Numbered from the stretch's first letter, positions 1-8,088 are shown. The stretch: DNA of 27,071 nucleotides from Bacteroidales bacterium UBA3816 (GCA_002368955.1 DFDY01000178.1:12570-39640), one strand, 5' to 3'. The notes: generated by a model from the sequence alone, not told the origin. Numbers and translations are program-made.

Positions 1-2
1 TC

Positions 3-959
3 TTCCACGAGCGCGGCTTCTTCTATTTCCACACGCCCCTCATCACCGCCTCCGACTGCGAAGGCGCCGGCGAGATGTTCCAGGTGACCACACTCAATCT
101 TGACAATCCACCTCGAAAAGAAGACGGCAGCGTCGACTACGAGCAAGACTTCTTTGGCAAGATGACCGCCCTCACCGTCAGCGGCCAGCTGGAAGGCGAG
201 TTGGGAGCCACCGCCCTTGGCAAGATATACACCTTCGGCCCCACCTTCCGTGCCGAGAACAGCAACACCCCGCGCCACTTGGCCGAGTTCTGGATGGTCG
301 AGCCCGAAATGGCCTTTTATCAGCTCGACGACCTCACCGCCCTCGAAGAGGAATTCATCAAATACTGTGTCCGCTGGGCTCTTGACCACTGCGCCGACGA
401 CCTTGAGTTCCTCAACAAGATGATTGACAAAGGCCTCATCGAACGCCTCAAGAGTGTCGTGGACACCGACTTTGTCCGTCTCCCCTACACCGAAGGCATC
501 CGCATTCTGGAAGAGGCTGTGAAAAACGGTCGCAAATTCGAGTTCCCTGTCTACTGGGGTGTCGACCTGGCCAGCGAGCACGAACGCTACCTGGTTGAAG
601 AGCACTTCAAGAAACCCGTCATCATGATTGACTATCCCAAGGAAATCAAGGCTTTCTACATGAAGCAGAACGACGACGGCAAGACTGTCCAGGGCACCGA
701 CGTCCTCTTCCCCCAGATTGGCGAAATCATTGGTGGTTCCGTCCGCGAAGAGAACTACGACAAACTCATGGCCTCCATCACCGAGCGCAACATACCCATG
801 AAAGACATGTGGTGGTATCTCGACACCCGCCGCTACGGCACCTGCCCCCACGCCGGCTTCGGCTTGGGCTTCGAACGCCTGATGCTCTTCGTCACAGGCA
901 TGGCCAACATCCGCGACGTCATTCCCTTCCCCCGCACCCCCAAGACTGCCGAATTCTAA
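3..959 (+). CDS. asnS: Asparagine--tRNA ligase, C-terminal part (5' end outside window)
   Basis: Cytoplasmic class II aminoacyl-tRNA synthetase that charges tRNA-Asn with asparagine. The reading frame is already open at base 3, so the N-terminal anticodon-binding domain and part of the catalytic domain lie upstream of the window. Visible are the class II motif 2 region (GPTFRAENSNTPRHLAEF, with the ATP-contacting Arg) and motif 3 near the C-terminus (GFGLGFERL), followed by IRDVIPFPRTP, the usual end of AsnRS. An in-frame ATG at 75 is internal to the conserved catalytic domain and is not the start. AspRS is the main alternative; the HLAEFWMVEPE segment and the ending favour AsnRS. A hairpin follows the stop by about 20 bases. 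Confidence 0.96.
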   Translation, partial: FHERGFFYFHTPLITASDCEGAGEMFQVTTLNLDNPPRKEDGSVDYEQDFFGKMTALTVSGQLEGELGATALGKIYTFGPTFRAENSNTPRHLAEFWMVEPEMAFYQLDDLTALEEEFIKYCVRWALDHCADDLEFLNKMIDKGLIERLKSVVDTDFVRLPYTEGIRILEEAVKNGRKFEFPVYWGVDLASEHERYLVEEHFKKPVIMIDYPKEIKAFYMKQNDDGKTVQGTDVLFPQIGEIIGGSVREENYDKLMASITERNIPMKDMWWYLDTRRYGTCPHAGFGLGFERLMLFVTGMANIRDVIPFPRTPKTAEF

Positions 960-981
960 ACCGCAATATTCACCACAGAAA

Positions 982-1013
982 GAAACGCTCCCCCGCAATC
1001 GGAGGAGCGTTTC
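982..1013 (+). terminator. Hairpin terminator candidate after asnS
   Basis: GAAACGCTCC (982-991) pairs perfectly with GGAGCGTTTC (1004-1013) around a 12-base loop. It lies 22 bases after the asnS stop. There is no long T run after it, so termination strength is uncertain. Confidence 0.6.
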
Positions 1014-1284
1014 AATGTATAGTGTGCAATGACGGCTGCTGCCCACTTTTTAGTTTTTACCTTTACAACAAGAAATGGTCGATGACGAAATCGCCCAGAA
1101 AGATAGGAAGAAGTGCAGGAACCTCATTCATGGGAACGCAGGTCTGGACTATCACAGTGTGGGTCTTGTCGTTTTAGGTCATGAACGAAGCATCCACCAT
1201 CTATTCCACGAGTCATTCTGAATGCCCAACTGTGCATTTTCAAGAGTGTTGGATTTTTAGTTTCTCCATGTCATTTTTTTTGCT
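1014..1284. other. Gene-free spacer between asnS and yigZ
   Basis: No convincing gene. At about 1032-1045 there is a GGCTGC..GCCCAC segment resembling the GC-rich block that accompanies heptamer repeats at 4391 and 7479, so this may be a decayed copy of the same dispersed repeat. The right end leads into the promoter at 1285. Confidence 0.45.
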
Positions 1285-1292
1285 TATCTTTG
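1285..1292 (+). promoter_or_regulatory. Bacteroidetes -7 promoter element before yigZ
   Basis: TATCTTTG followed by CA matches the Bacteroidetes primary-sigma -7 box TAnnTTTG. It lies 60 bases upstream of the yigZ start. No clear -33 TTTG was seen at the expected distance. Confidence 0.65.
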
Positions 1293-1351
1293 CACGGCTT
1301 TTTAGGCGACCCAATGGGGCTGCCTAGAAGGGGAATTTTTTGACACGCACT

Positions 1352-1954
1352 ATGTTTGACGACACCTACCGCACCATTTCCGCCCCCGCAGAGGGTCTCT
1401 ATAAAGAGAAAGGCAGCAAGTTCCTTGCCTTTGCCTTCCCCGTCACAACGGTCGAGGAGGTGAAAGAGCATTTGGATGCCCTGCGGAAGCGCTACTTCGA
1501 TGCCCGCCACCACTGCTACGCCTATATCCTCGGTCCCACCAAAGAGGCCTACCGTGTGAACGACGACGGCGAACCCTCCGGCACCGGTGGCCGCCCCATC
1601 CATGGGCAGCTCCTCTCTGCCGACCTCACCAACACCCTCATCGTGGTGGTGCGCTACTTTGGCGGCATACTGCTGGGGGCCTCCGGTCTGGCCAATGCCT
1701 ATAAGGCCGCCGCCCGCGATGCCATTGCCAATGCCACCATCAAGGAATGCACCATAGATGTCACCTACCGACTCCACTTTCAGTACCCCCTGATGAACGA
1801 TGTCATGCGCATACTGAAGGAGCAAAACCTCACTCCGCGCAATCAGGTGTTCGAGCTCGACTGCCAGTTGGACATCAGTGTCCGCCAATCGCAGAGTGTC
1901 CGCGCCTACGATGCCCTGGCCAAACTTTACGGCCTTAGTATTGAAACCTTATAG
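1352..1954 (+). CDS. yigZ: YigZ/IMPACT family protein
   Basis: A protein of 200 residues belonging to the YigZ/IMPACT (UPF0029) family. Bacterial members have no firmly established reaction; eukaryotic IMPACT modulates Gcn2 signalling. Visible family hallmarks are the N-terminal KGSKFLAFAFPV, ARHHCYAYILG, the DDGEPSGTGGRPI loop and VVRYFGGILLGASGL, covering the conserved N-terminal domain (about residues 10-120). The remaining C-terminal part fits the second, ferredoxin-like domain. The first ATG at 1352 was chosen over an in-frame TTG at 1340, because homologues begin just before this point. A -7 promoter box lies at 1285 and the helicase gene starts 18 bases after the stop, so the two are probably co-transcribed. 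Confidence 0.93.
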   Translation: MFDDTYRTISAPAEGLYKEKGSKFLAFAFPVTTVEEVKEHLDALRKRYFDARHHCYAYILGPTKEAYRVNDDGEPSGTGGRPIHGQLLSADLTNTLIVVVRYFGGILLGASGLANAYKAAARDAIANATIKECTIDVTYRLHFQYPLMNDVMRILKEQNLTPRNQVFELDCQLDISVRQSQSVRAYDALAKLYGLSIETL

Positions 1955-1972
1955 ACCACCATCTTTTCGACA

Positions 1973-4342
1973 ATGAACAAAGAAGAAGACATACTCAGCC
2001 AACTCAACGACTCACAGCGCCAAGCCGTCGAATGCACCGAAGGACCCGTCATGATTATTGCCGGAGCCGGCTCTGGCAAGACCAAGACCCTCACCCACCG
2101 CATCGCCTACCTCATTCAGCAGGGAGCCGACCCTTGGAGCATCCTGGCCCTCACCTTCACCAACAAGGCTGCTGGCGAAATGAAGGAGCGTATCATCAAA
2201 CTGGTAGGCAGCGAAGCCCGCAACATATGGATGGGTACATTCCATTCCGTTTTCGCCCGCATCCTGCGGTCCGAGGCCTCCAAACTGGGCTACCTCAACA
2301 CCTTCACCATCTATGACAACGACGACAGCAAATCTGCCATAAAGCAAATTGTCAAAAACCTCAACCTCGACCCCAAGACCTACAGCCCCGGCTATGTCTT
2401 GAGCCGCATCTCTATGGCCAAAAGCAACTTGCTCTCGCCCGAGGACTACGCCTCCAACCCCGAGATACAGCAGACCGACAAAGATGCCCACAAGCCCCTC
2501 ATTGCCGAAATATACAAGCTCTACAACAAGCGGTTGCGCAACTCTATGTCCATGGACTTCGACGACTTGCTGTTCAATATGAACATACTCCTGCGCGACT
2601 TCCCCGACGTGCTGCTGAAATATCAGAACCGCTTCCGCTACATCATGGTGGATGAGTATCAGGACACCAACTACTCGCAGTATCTCATTGTCAAGAAGCT
2701 GGCCGCCCGCTTTCAGAACATCTGCGTGGTGGGCGACGACGCGCAGAGCATCTACGCCTTCCGTGGTGCCAACATACAGAACATATTCAACTTCCGGCGC
2801 GACTACCCCAACCTTCACCTCTTCAAACTCGAACAGAACTACCGTTCCACCAAGGTCATCGTCAATGCCGCCAACTCCGTTATTGCCAACAACCGCGACC
2901 AAATTGAGAAAGAGATATGGACCGACAACGCCCAAGGCAACCGCATCAAACTACTGCGTGCCATCGATGAGCGCGACGAAGGCCGACAGGTGTCCCAAGC
3001 CATACAGCAGGCCCACATCGAAAAGGACCTCCCCTACAAATCCTTTGCCATCCTCTACCGCACCAACGTTCAGTCGCGCGCCATCGAGGAAGCCCTTCGG
3101 CGCGATGCCGTCCCCTATCGCATCTACCAAGGTCTCTCCTTCTATGGGCGCAAAGAGATTAAAGACGTGCTGGCCTATATGCGCCTGGTCATCAACAACT
3201 ACGACGAAGAATCGCTCCTGCGCATCATCAATTACCCCGCCCGCGGCATTGGCCAAACCAGCATTGACAAGATACGCATTGCCGCTGCCGACAACGACGT
3301 GGCCCTGTGGACAGTGATGGAGAACCTCCCCTCCTTTGGGCTTGGCATCAATAGCGGCACCATGCAGCGCATAGGCGAGTTCATGATGATGATCAAACGG
3401 TTCACCGCCATGCTCCATAGCGTTGATGCCTACCAGCTGGCCAAACAGATTGTCTTTGGATCCGGCATAATTACCCTCATGCGCAACGACGACGACCCCG
3501 ACAACCCCAACCGCATTGAGAACATCGAGGAACTGCTCAACGGCGTTCAGGAATTCTGCGACAAAGAAGAACAATTCTCCGAAGAATCAGAGAACTCCGA
3601 TAATTCCGACACTCCCACCCACCAGTTCAAAACCCTCGACATGTTCCTGCAGCAGGTGCTTCTGCTCACTTCAGAGGACAAGGGCGAGGACAAAGATGCC
3701 GACAAGGTGTCCATGATGACCATCCATGCCGCCAAAGGACTGGAGTTCCCCTATGTTTTCGTCGTCGGCATGGAGGAAAATCTCTTCCCTTCCGCGCTCT
3801 CCATCTTCTCACGCGAAGACCTCGAAGAGGAACGCCGCCTCTTCTATGTCGCCGTCACCCGCGCCGAACAGCAGCTGACCCTCTCTTTCGCCATGACACG
3901 CTACCAATACGGCAACTCCTCGGCACAGGAGGTGAGCCGTTTTGTGCAGGAAGTTGACCCACAGTATATCGAAATGCCCCGCGCCCAGAAACAATTTCCG
4001 GCAGTGGGCGAGCTGCCCCGAGCCTTTTCTGGCATCAAGGGGGTGAAATGGAGCCCCGAAACCGAGCGCAGTTTCAAACGCAAAGAGAGCAGCAGCACCG
4101 GCCCTCGCAAGCTGCAGCCCAAAGCCTCTGCCCTGCCTCAAGGGCCCACCGCCATGCGGTCGCCCGCCGAAATCAACGCCATTCAGGTGGGCATGCAGGT
4201 CCAACACGCCAAGTTCGGCATCGGCAAGGTCATCTCGGTCGAAGGCGCAGGCAAAGACCGCAAGGCCGTCGTCTTCTTCGAAAACATCGGCCAAAAGACA
4301 CTTCTCCTAGCCTTTGCCAAACTTGCAATAATTGAGAATTGA
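1973..4342 (+). CDS. uvrD: UvrD/PcrA-type superfamily 1 DNA helicase
   Basis: ATP-dependent 3'-5' DNA helicase of 789 residues, acting in nucleotide-excision or mismatch repair and in clearing recombinase and stalled complexes. Motifs in order: Q motif LNDSQRQAV (about 11-19), Walker A GAGSGKT (31-37), ALTFTNKAAGEM, Walker B DEYQDTN (about 226), GDDAQSIYAFRGA, QNYRS, the MTIHAAKGLEF motif, and VAVTRAEQQL. The C-terminal 60 residues resemble the Tudor-like tail of PcrA (VQHAKFGIGKVISVEG). Length is normal for the family. It follows yigZ by 18 bases. The last codons (IEN) and the stop are supplied by a heptamer repeat array, so the extreme C-terminus may be a recent extension. UvrD and PcrA cannot be separated by sequence alone here. 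Confidence 0.95.
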   Translation: MNKEEDILSQLNDSQRQAVECTEGPVMIIAGAGSGKTKTLTHRIAYLIQQGADPWSILALTFTNKAAGEMKERIIKLVGSEARNIWMGTFHSVFARILRSEASKLGYLNTFTIYDNDDSKSAIKQIVKNLNLDPKTYSPGYVLSRISMAKSNLLSPEDYASNPEIQQTDKDAHKPLIAEIYKLYNKRLRNSMSMDFDDLLFNMNILLRDFPDVLLKYQNRFRYIMVDEYQDTNYSQYLIVKKLAARFQNICVVGDDAQSIYAFRGANIQNIFNFRRDYPNLHLFKLEQNYRSTKVIVNAANSVIANNRDQIEKEIWTDNAQGNRIKLLRAIDERDEGRQVSQAIQQAHIEKDLPYKSFAILYRTNVQSRAIEEALRRDAVPYRIYQGLSFYGRKEIKDVLAYMRLVINNYDEESLLRIINYPARGIGQTSIDKIRIAAADNDVALWTVMENLPSFGLGINSGTMQRIGEFMMMIKRFTAMLHSVDAYQLAKQIVFGSGIITLMRNDDDPDNPNRIENIEELLNGVQEFCDKEEQFSEESENSDNSDTPTHQFKTLDMFLQQVLLLTSEDKGEDKDADKVSMMTIHAAKGLEFPYVFVVGMEENLFPSALSIFSREDLEEERRLFYVAVTRAEQQLTLSFAMTRYQYGNSSAQEVSRFVQEVDPQYIEMPRAQKQFPAVGELPRAFSGIKGVKWSPETERSFKRKESSSTGPRKLQPKASALPQGPTAMRSPAEINAIQVGMQVQHAKFGIGKVISVEGAGKDRKAVVFFENIGQKTLLLAFAKLAIIEN

Positions 4343-4443
4343 GAGTTGAGAGGGCGGGAGCCACTCAGAATTCAGAAATCACAATTGAAACGGCTGCCGC
4401 CCCACTCAGAATTCAGAATTTAGAACTCAGAATTATAAATCAC
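4331..4443. repeat. Heptamer repeat array between helicase and dtd
   Basis: The spacer is built of degenerate 7-base units: GAGAATT GAGAGTT at 4334-4347, then CAGAATT CAGAAAT CACAATT, then after a GC-rich block CAGAATT CAGAATT TAGAACT CAGAATT. The array overlaps the end of the helicase frame and gives its stop codon. The GC-rich block CGGCTGCCGCCCCACT (4391-4406) recurs exactly, inverted, at 7479-7494 beside another heptamer array. Confidence 0.85.
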
Positions 4444-4899
4444 ATGCGAATAGTCATCCAGCGTTGCACTCAAGCTTCCGTCACCATTGGCGGCCAACTC
4501 AAAAGTTCCATCGGACCCGGCATGATGATTTTGCTGGGCATTGAAGATGCCGACGGCGACGAAGACATCGACTGGCTATGCCGCAAGATTGTGGCCCTGC
4601 GCATCTTCGACGACGCCGACGGAGTCATGAACCTTCCCATCACCGCCGTCCCCAACAGTGGCATACTGCTGGTCAGCCAGTTCACCCTCATGGCCAGCAC
4701 CAAGAAGGGCAACCGCCCCAGCTACATCCATGCCTCGCGTCCCGAGGTGGCCATCCCCCTATACGAGAAATTCATCGCCCGCCTCTCCGCCGAATTTGGC
4801 AAAGAGGTGCAAACTGGTGAATTTGGTGCCGACATGCAGGTGTCGCTGGTCAACGACGGTCCCGTCACCATCCTCATCGACTCACACAACCGAATCTAG
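4444..4899 (+). CDS. dtd: D-aminoacyl-tRNA deacylase
   Basis: Cytoplasmic homodimeric enzyme that hydrolyses D-amino acids (and misattached glycine) from tRNA, protecting translation. The product is 151 residues, the usual family length. The N-terminus MRIVIQRCTQASVTI, the SQFTL motif (78-82), KKGNRPSY and the C-terminal NDGPVT (137-142) correspond to the family's conserved active-site strands, including the cross-subunit GP motif. The frame is open further upstream to 4339, but that part is repeat sequence; the ATG at 4444 begins exactly at the family start. The stop TAG overlaps the stop of the convergent DUF4838 gene within CTAG at 4896-4899. Confidence 0.96.
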   Translation: MRIVIQRCTQASVTIGGQLKSSIGPGMMILLGIEDADGDEDIDWLCRKIVALRIFDDADGVMNLPITAVPNSGILLVSQFTLMASTKKGNRPSYIHASRPEVAIPLYEKFIARLSAEFGKEVQTGEFGADMQVSLVNDGPVTILIDSHNRI

Positions 4900-7385
4900 C
4901 GGACTATAATCTCATCGGTGAAAATCCACGGCGCATTGCCCGTGGCACGATGCCAGGTGGGTATCGTTTCCAATGGCACTGCCACCACCCGCACATATCG
5001 CGCCCGCCTTTTCAGCCCCCTTGTGGCGCAGGTCTTTATTTGTGGTACTGCTAGCACCTCGGGGTTGGCCAGCCACCGGGTGTCGGCCAGCTGCCAGTCG
5101 CGCCCATTGTTCGAAAGATAGAACTCCACCCGTTGGGGCAGAAATATCCACGAAAGAGGATAGAAGAAAAAAACCAGCCTCACCTCATTTACACGCTGTC
5201 GTCTGCCGAGGTCCACCACGGCATCCAGCGTGTCGCCATAGAAACCCAGCCACGCGTGGCGGTAGTCGAGCGTACCACACTGTCCATCGGTAAGCCCGGC
5301 ACCTCCACCACAGAAATACTGCTCCTTTGGCTGAGCCTTTAAAGTTACCGAACAGTTTCTTGCCAGATTTGCCTTGTAGCATTTTGATACATAGCTTTCA
5401 ATATCTGACCGATATTCGTCAAGCGTGTACCCCATCTCATGCAGAATGTTTATTCCCAAGCGTTTGCCGTCACACACAAAGTTGTTTGCACGAGAAATGA
5501 ATGTGCTGTCCATCGGCAGCACCCCCGCCATGGTCAATTCAAGTACGGCGTAATCTATGGAGAGTTCCAAGAAACGGATGCGGTCGCGCACCACTTGATC
5601 GGTAAAGAGGCCGTAATCTGCATAATACGCCCTGCCCTCAGAGTCATAACGGCCCAGACTGTCGTAGGCGGCTCGAATAAGGGCTTGATACTTGGCTATC
5701 TGCGCGGGTGCCAGATAGCCCTCGGCAGCATCAATCGGGTAGCCGTAGATGTCCAACCGCTTACCCGAGGCCACCAGCGAACGCACCATCTCGCGGTACA
5801 ACTCCTCCACCGGCTGGGCAGCCCAACCGTAATAGTGCCGGCAAAAGTCATGCATCAGCGAGTCGGCGTCGGCCTCCACATTCCACATCAGCTTGGCCAG
5901 CAAATACTCCCGCAGTTCCATCCACGACGTTACGTTGTTGGCCCCGGTGCCCTGCTCAAACATCCACCGCACCCCGTGGTCGTGGAAATACTTGAGGTTG
6001 GGCTGTAGCACATGCAGGTTGGGGAACGGGTCCCACATATTGCGGAACTGCACCACATAGTCCCAGACATATAATCGAGATTGATGAATTGAAATTTGAG
6101 AATCGTCAGAATGCGACAGCCCATTCTCAACTCTCAATTCTTCATTCTCAATTCCCAATTCTTCATTCTCAATTCTCAATTCTTCATTCTCAATTCTACA
6201 AAGTGCCGCCCAATCCTCCATGTCCTTGCGGAAAGAGGCCTCGGAGGCGGCGGTGGCAATAGGCTCCTGTCGGCCACACTCGATGGAACAGAACATTATG
6301 CTCACATTGCTGTCGGGTTTCTCAATATGGCCTCCCACCGGCTGCGGCGCGCGGCGGGTGAACTGGTAGCCCAAGGTAGAAATGGTCTTGTCGGGGAATC
6401 GCCGCGCCACCTGATTGACGAAGTGAATGAGCGTGCCGCTCGGCCCACCGTAGAGTGAGTCGGCGTGGCGGCAGTGAGGACATTGGCAGACGTTGTAGTT
6501 GTCGTTGTTCGACACCGACCATACCTGTGCCTCGGGCTGCTGCTGCATCATGGTGGCGAGGTTGGCGCAGAGGGTATCCAGGACCTGGGGGTTGGAGAGG
6601 CAGAGCTGGCCGTCGCGCACCCGCTGGCCGCCAATCTGGGAGAACCACTCGGGGTGGCGGTCGAAGTAGATGGCCGGTGGGATGAGTTTTTGGAAGGTGT
6701 GTACATACATGCCGTCGGCCCAACGGAGAGGCCCGGCGGACTGTTTGTCGTCGATATACTGGCCGTCTGGGCCCACACGGATGCGGCGGTGCAGTCCGTG
6801 CCAGTCGGCATAGGCAGGGCTGTGGTGGGGGGTGTAGTACCACATCTCGCGGTAGGCAAAACTGGGGTTGTTCACCTCGTCCACCACTGGCAGACCGGGC
6901 AGGATGGTGGGGGCCACGTCGGGTATCTGGTGGTGGGTCATGCGGAAACCCTTCAACTCCAGCAGGCGTGCCGCCCCGTAGAGGACAGACTTGCCCTTTT
7001 GGCCATAGATGGCGGCCACCCGCCCATCGCTCAGCAGGCGGAAACCGTCGTCCCGCACCTCCTCTTTGCGCTGCAGCATCCGCTCAGCCCAGCGGGTATG
7101 CCCCACAAAGACGGCAGGCGGCATATGCCCATACTGCGGATTGGCCACGGAATAGAGCGAGTCGCTCTGCTCCGGCTCTGGCACCACCACAAAACCTTCC
7201 AAATAATCTGCCAGCAGCCTTGCCGCCCGCAGCTCAATACTATCAGCCTCCTTCGGCACCATGATGTGCCCTTGGGCATAATAGCCCGCGCCACTTCGAT
7301 TGGGCCAACTCTGCCCCCACCCTAATGGAACACAGGCAAACAGCAAGGCCACAACGGCCATCTTTTTCAGTCCAGAAGTCTTCAT
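4896..7385 (-). CDS. Exported DUF4838 / alpha-glucuronidase-like protein
   Basis: An 829-residue exported protein, probably acting on glycans in the periplasm or at the surface. Residues 1-24 form a signal peptide (hydrophobic MAVVALLFACVPLGWG, cleavage near GQS). Residues about 30-150 look like the GH67-like N-terminal domain common in DUF4838 proteins; about 160-520 contain the barrel-like region with a CQCPHCRHADS cysteine cluster and WSVSNNDNYNVC; about 690-829 resemble a discoidin-like (F5/8 type C) carbohydrate-binding domain (YDTLDAVVDLG, VEFYLSNNG). Around residues 397-422 the protein carries an in-frame low-complexity insert of a 7-residue repeat (IENEEL units), encoded by a heptamer DNA array. 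The substrate is unknown and catalytic residues could not be assigned. A -7 box (7409-7416) supports its own promoter. It is convergent with dtd. Confidence 0.88.
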   Translation of the reverse strand: MKTSGLKKMAVVALLFACVPLGWGQSWPNRSGAGYYAQGHIMVPKEADSIELRAARLLADYLEGFVVVPEPEQSDSLYSVANPQYGHMPPAVFVGHTRWAERMLQRKEEVRDDGFRLLSDGRVAAIYGQKGKSVLYGAARLLELKGFRMTHHQIPDVAPTILPGLPVVDEVNNPSFAYREMWYYTPHHSPAYADWHGLHRRIRVGPDGQYIDDKQSAGPLRWADGMYVHTFQKLIPPAIYFDRHPEWFSQIGGQRVRDGQLCLSNPQVLDTLCANLATMMQQQPEAQVWSVSNNDNYNVCQCPHCRHADSLYGGPSGTLIHFVNQVARRFPDKTISTLGYQFTRRAPQPVGGHIEKPDSNVSIMFCSIECGRQEPIATAASEASFRKDMEDWAALCRIENEELRIENEELGIENEELRVENGLSHSDDSQISIHQSRLYVWDYVVQFRNMWDPFPNLHVLQPNLKYFHDHGVRWMFEQGTGANNVTSWMELREYLLAKLMWNVEADADSLMHDFCRHYYGWAAQPVEELYREMVRSLVASGKRLDIYGYPIDAAEGYLAPAQIAKYQALIRAAYDSLGRYDSEGRAYYADYGLFTDQVVRDRIRFLELSIDYAVLELTMAGVLPMDSTFISRANNFVCDGKRLGINILHEMGYTLDEYRSDIESYVSKCYKANLARNCSVTLKAQPKEQYFCGGGAGLTDGQCGTLDYRHAWLGFYGDTLDAVVDLGRRQRVNEVRLVFFFYPLSWIFLPQRVEFYLSNNGRDWQLADTRWLANPEVLAVPQIKTCATRGLKRRARYVRVVAVPLETIPTWHRATGNAPWIFTDEIIVR
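6122..6197. repeat. In-frame heptamer array inside the DUF4838 gene
   Basis: Read on the minus strand, about ten consecutive 7-base units (GAGAATG, AAGAATT, GAGAATT, GGGAATT, GAGAGTT) form a 21-base super-period, equal to seven codons. It translates as repeated RIENEEL. The units match the intergenic array at 4331, so the array appears to have entered or expanded within a coding sequence without breaking the frame. Confidence 0.9.
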
Positions 7386-7408
7386 CTTTCAAATTGTCAA
7401 TACAAATG

Positions 7409-7416
7409 CAAAAGTA
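7409..7416 (-). promoter_or_regulatory. Bacteroidetes -7 element for the DUF4838 gene
   Basis: On the minus strand the sequence reads TACTTTTG followed by CA, a match to TAnnTTTG. It lies 23 bases upstream of the ATG at 7385, giving a 5' leader of roughly 15-20 bases. Confidence 0.7.
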
Positions 7417-7443
7417 CACATTTTTTCTGACATGACAGAAATT

Positions 7444-7494
7444 AGTGTACAGTGTACAGTGTACAATGTATAGTGTACAGTGGGGCGGCAGCCG
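7444..7494. repeat. AGTGTAC heptamer array plus GC-rich block
   Basis: Units are AGTGTAC x3, AATGTAT, AGTGTAC, AGTG, with an exact 7-base period from 7444. They run into AGTGGGGCGGCAGCCG (7479-7494), the exact inverse of 4391-4406. This is a second heptamer family joined to the same GC-rich block. Confidence 0.85.
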
Positions 7495-7544
7495 GTTGCT
7501 ATTCCCGATTTCTCAGCAGCCTCGAAGAGGCTGACTCCTATTAA

Positions 7545-7576
7545 CCCCACACTGCGCCTGTCGGCTTAGTGTGGGG
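7545..7576. repeat. Inverted repeat CCCCACACT / AGTGTGGGG
   Basis: A perfect 9-base stem (7545-7553 with 7568-7576) with a 14-base loop lies in the gene-free stretch 7386-8117. Similar wording (CCCCGCACGCTGTGTGAG) occurs near 11994, suggesting a dispersed repeat family. No T run follows, so it is not an obvious terminator. Confidence 0.6.
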
Positions 7577-7658
7577 CCAGCAATGCCGACCCCTTCAGCG
7601 TGTCGGAGACACGCGACAATGGCATCCCTTTGTGCAGCAGCCAACGCAATTCTGAGTT

Positions 7659-7696
7659 CTGCATTATGAGTGAGACGGCAGTCACTCATAATGCAG
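7659..7696. repeat. Perfect 15-bp hairpin
   Basis: CTGCATTATGAGTGA (7659-7673) is perfectly complementary to 7682-7696, with the 8-base loop GACGGCAG. It could form a stable RNA hairpin or a cruciform. No gene adjoins it and no T run follows. Confidence 0.8.
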
Positions 7697-7712
7697 CAAC
7701 AGTCACATTGCA

Positions 7713-7741
7713 GCAGCATATATATTTCATATATATGCTGC
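7713..7741. repeat. Perfect 13-bp AT-rich hairpin
   Basis: GCAGCATATATAT (7713-7725) pairs with ATATATATGCTGC (7729-7741) around a TTC triloop. It is the second long perfect hairpin within 85 bases and stands 17 bases from the previous one. Confidence 0.8.
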
Positions 7742-7796
7742 CAGTGGGATGCCGTATACGTGAGATAAGTAATTGTATTTCAGAGTATAATTTGTA

Positions 7797-8022
7797 ACTC
7801 ATTGATTTCTTCGCCCGTTAGGTCTTTTTCTCCGTCGGTTAAAAGTAGAAACGCCTGAGAATCAGCGTTTCCTCGTTTAACCGAGCGAACCATCGGCGAA
7901 CCCCCGACGGAGTCTCTCTGGAGTTTCAAAAACCCTCGCTCGACTATAGCGCCACGGTCTTGATTGCCAAACATCAGTTTTTCATGTATCATTGTCGCCT
8001 AATTGACCGCTAATCAATGAGT
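7797..8022. repeat. 226-bp unit with terminal inverted repeats and nested stems (MITE-like candidate)
   Basis: The unit is bounded by perfect 11-base inverted ends, ACTCATTGATT (7797-7807) and AATCAATGAGT (8012-8022). Inside are three nested stems: CTCCGTCGG / CCGACGGAG (7830-7838 with 7904-7912), CGGTTAAA / TTTAACCG (7836-7843 with 7876-7883) and GAAACGC / GCGTTTC (7848-7854 with 7865-7871). The outer and middle stems share three bases and so compete. A 70-codon minus-strand frame (7780-7992) crosses the unit and runs past its end; it was not called as a gene. It could be a small non-autonomous transposable element or a structured RNA locus. No flanking target duplication was confirmed. Confidence 0.5.
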
Positions 8023-8080
8023 AATCCATCTAAATAACGAGCAATTTGCAATTGGTTGCTCACTTATCAAAAAAAAGTCG

Positions 8081-8088
8081 TATATTTG
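8081..8088 (+). promoter_or_regulatory. Bacteroidetes -7 element for the T9SS cargo gene
   Basis: TATATTTG followed by CACTCG, preceded by an A tract and GTCG. The A-tract/GTCG/TATnTTTGCA arrangement recurs at 12137 and 24038. The predicted leader to the ATG at 8193 is about 100 bases. Confidence 0.75.

Noticed and set aside
2012..2935. 307-codon minus-strand frame opposite the helicase
   Set aside because: Antisense to conserved helicase motifs; no promoter and no family.
6465..7325. 286-codon plus-strand frame opposite the DUF4838 gene
   Set aside because: Antisense shadow of a GC-rich gene; low-complexity translation, no start signals.
7780..7992. 70-codon minus-strand frame crossing the 226-bp unit
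   Set aside because: It crosses the nested stems and extends past the terminal inverted repeat; no family recognised, so kept only as a remark on the repeat unit.
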